This document shows, piece by piece, positions 14,852 to 15,039 of a stretch of DNA of 15,039 nt. The notes below the pieces were generated by a model. That model had not been told where the DNA came from. It saw nothing but the letters and a program-made list of their open reading frames with translations, and did not search any database. The stretch is taken from assembly GCA_036389695.1 (NCBI GenBank), contig DASVWG010000146.1, positions 1 to 15,039 on the forward strand, written 5' to 3'. The stretch's first letter is position 1. Each line of letters starts with the position of its first letter. Source of the DNA: JALZHR01 sp036389695. GTDB taxonomy: Bacteria; Acidobacteriota; Blastocatellia; Pyrinomonadales; Pyrinomonadaceae. The position numbers and the translations under genes are program-made.

Positions 14852-14995
14852 GGCAGAAGCCCGCGCGTCAGCAAGGGCGAAATCGAATGCAAAACGCAAA
14901 GTGCAAAATGCAAAATAGAAACACTTTCTTCATTTTGCATTTTGCACTTTGCGTTTTGCGTTTTCGCCGCCTTTGCTGACGCGCGGGCTTCTGCC
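14852..14995. repeat. Nested hairpin: GC-rich outer arms around a heptamer-repeat hairpin
   Basis: Outer arms 14852-14879 and 14968-14995 pair over 28 bp with one G-T pair (GGCAGAAGCCCGCGCG...). Inside, arms 14889-14916 and 14932-14959 pair perfectly over 28 bp and each consists of four 7-bp units (GCAAAAC, GCAAAGT, GCAAAAT, GCAAAAT on the left). The outer tip GGCAGAA is shared with copies A-C. It starts 11 bp after the PilZ stop and may end that transcript. Confidence 0.92.
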
Positions 14996-15014
14996 TCGAC
15001 ATTCCCGAAAAAAT

Positions 15015-15039
15015 TTGACATTAGCGAAATTACTGGTAG
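15015..15039 (+). promoter_or_regulatory. Possible promoter cut by the window edge
   Basis: TTGACA at 15015-15020 is a perfect -35 box. The window ends with GTAG where a -10 box would begin (TAG at 15037, spacer 16). The promoter at 545 also combines TTGACA with a GTAG-containing -10 region. It would drive a gene beyond the edge; unverifiable here. Confidence 0.3.

Overview
The window looks like chromosomal DNA of a moderately GC-rich, non-model bacterium. I favour an Acidobacteriota/Blastocatellia-type organism. The reasons are gene content (a CGC-type bacilliredoxin, very large TPR proteins, a secreted archaemetzincin-like lipoprotein, a PilZ protein) and intergenic spaces full of long hairpin repeats. 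This placement is an inference, since no rRNA or other phylogenetic marker gene is present. All recognised genes are on the + strand.

Region 1 (1-4126) looks accessory. It starts with the tail of an upstream gene, two heptamer repeat tracts and an intact tRNA-Arg(CCT). About 3.9 kb later (4090-4126) there is a diverged copy of only the 3' half of that tRNA, the usual signature of an element inserted at a tRNA gene. Between the two lie a MITE-like palindromic element with an apparent 8-9 bp target duplication, a compact promoter / structured RNA / terminator unit (545-756), and a tightly coupled two-gene operon. The operon encodes a cytoplasmic M4-like gluzincin protease and a ComEC-like metallo-beta-lactamase-fold hydrolase. 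No integrase is visible, so this is a relic or a passively mobilised island. The protease/MBL pair is the best candidate here for an undescribed system.

Region 2 (4291-8387) is housekeeping: nnr (NAD(P)HX repair), tsaE (t6A tRNA modification), an archaemetzincin-like lipoprotein and a membrane-anchored L,D-transpeptidase. The nnr-tsaE order is common in bacteria.

Region 3 (8615-14840) holds a 1675-residue TPR protein with a C39-like cysteine-peptidase domain embedded near its N-terminus, then a BrxA/BrxB-family bacilliredoxin and a PilZ domain protein.

The gene spacers carry two kinds of repeat. One is a three-copy hairpin family whose outer arms begin GGCAGAAACGC, each copy starting within 10 bp of a stop codon. 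The other is short tandem repeats of 7, 8 or 9 bp units, several of them folded into inverted pairs. A nested hairpin combining both styles lies near the right edge. No CRISPR array, rRNA or transposase gene was seen.
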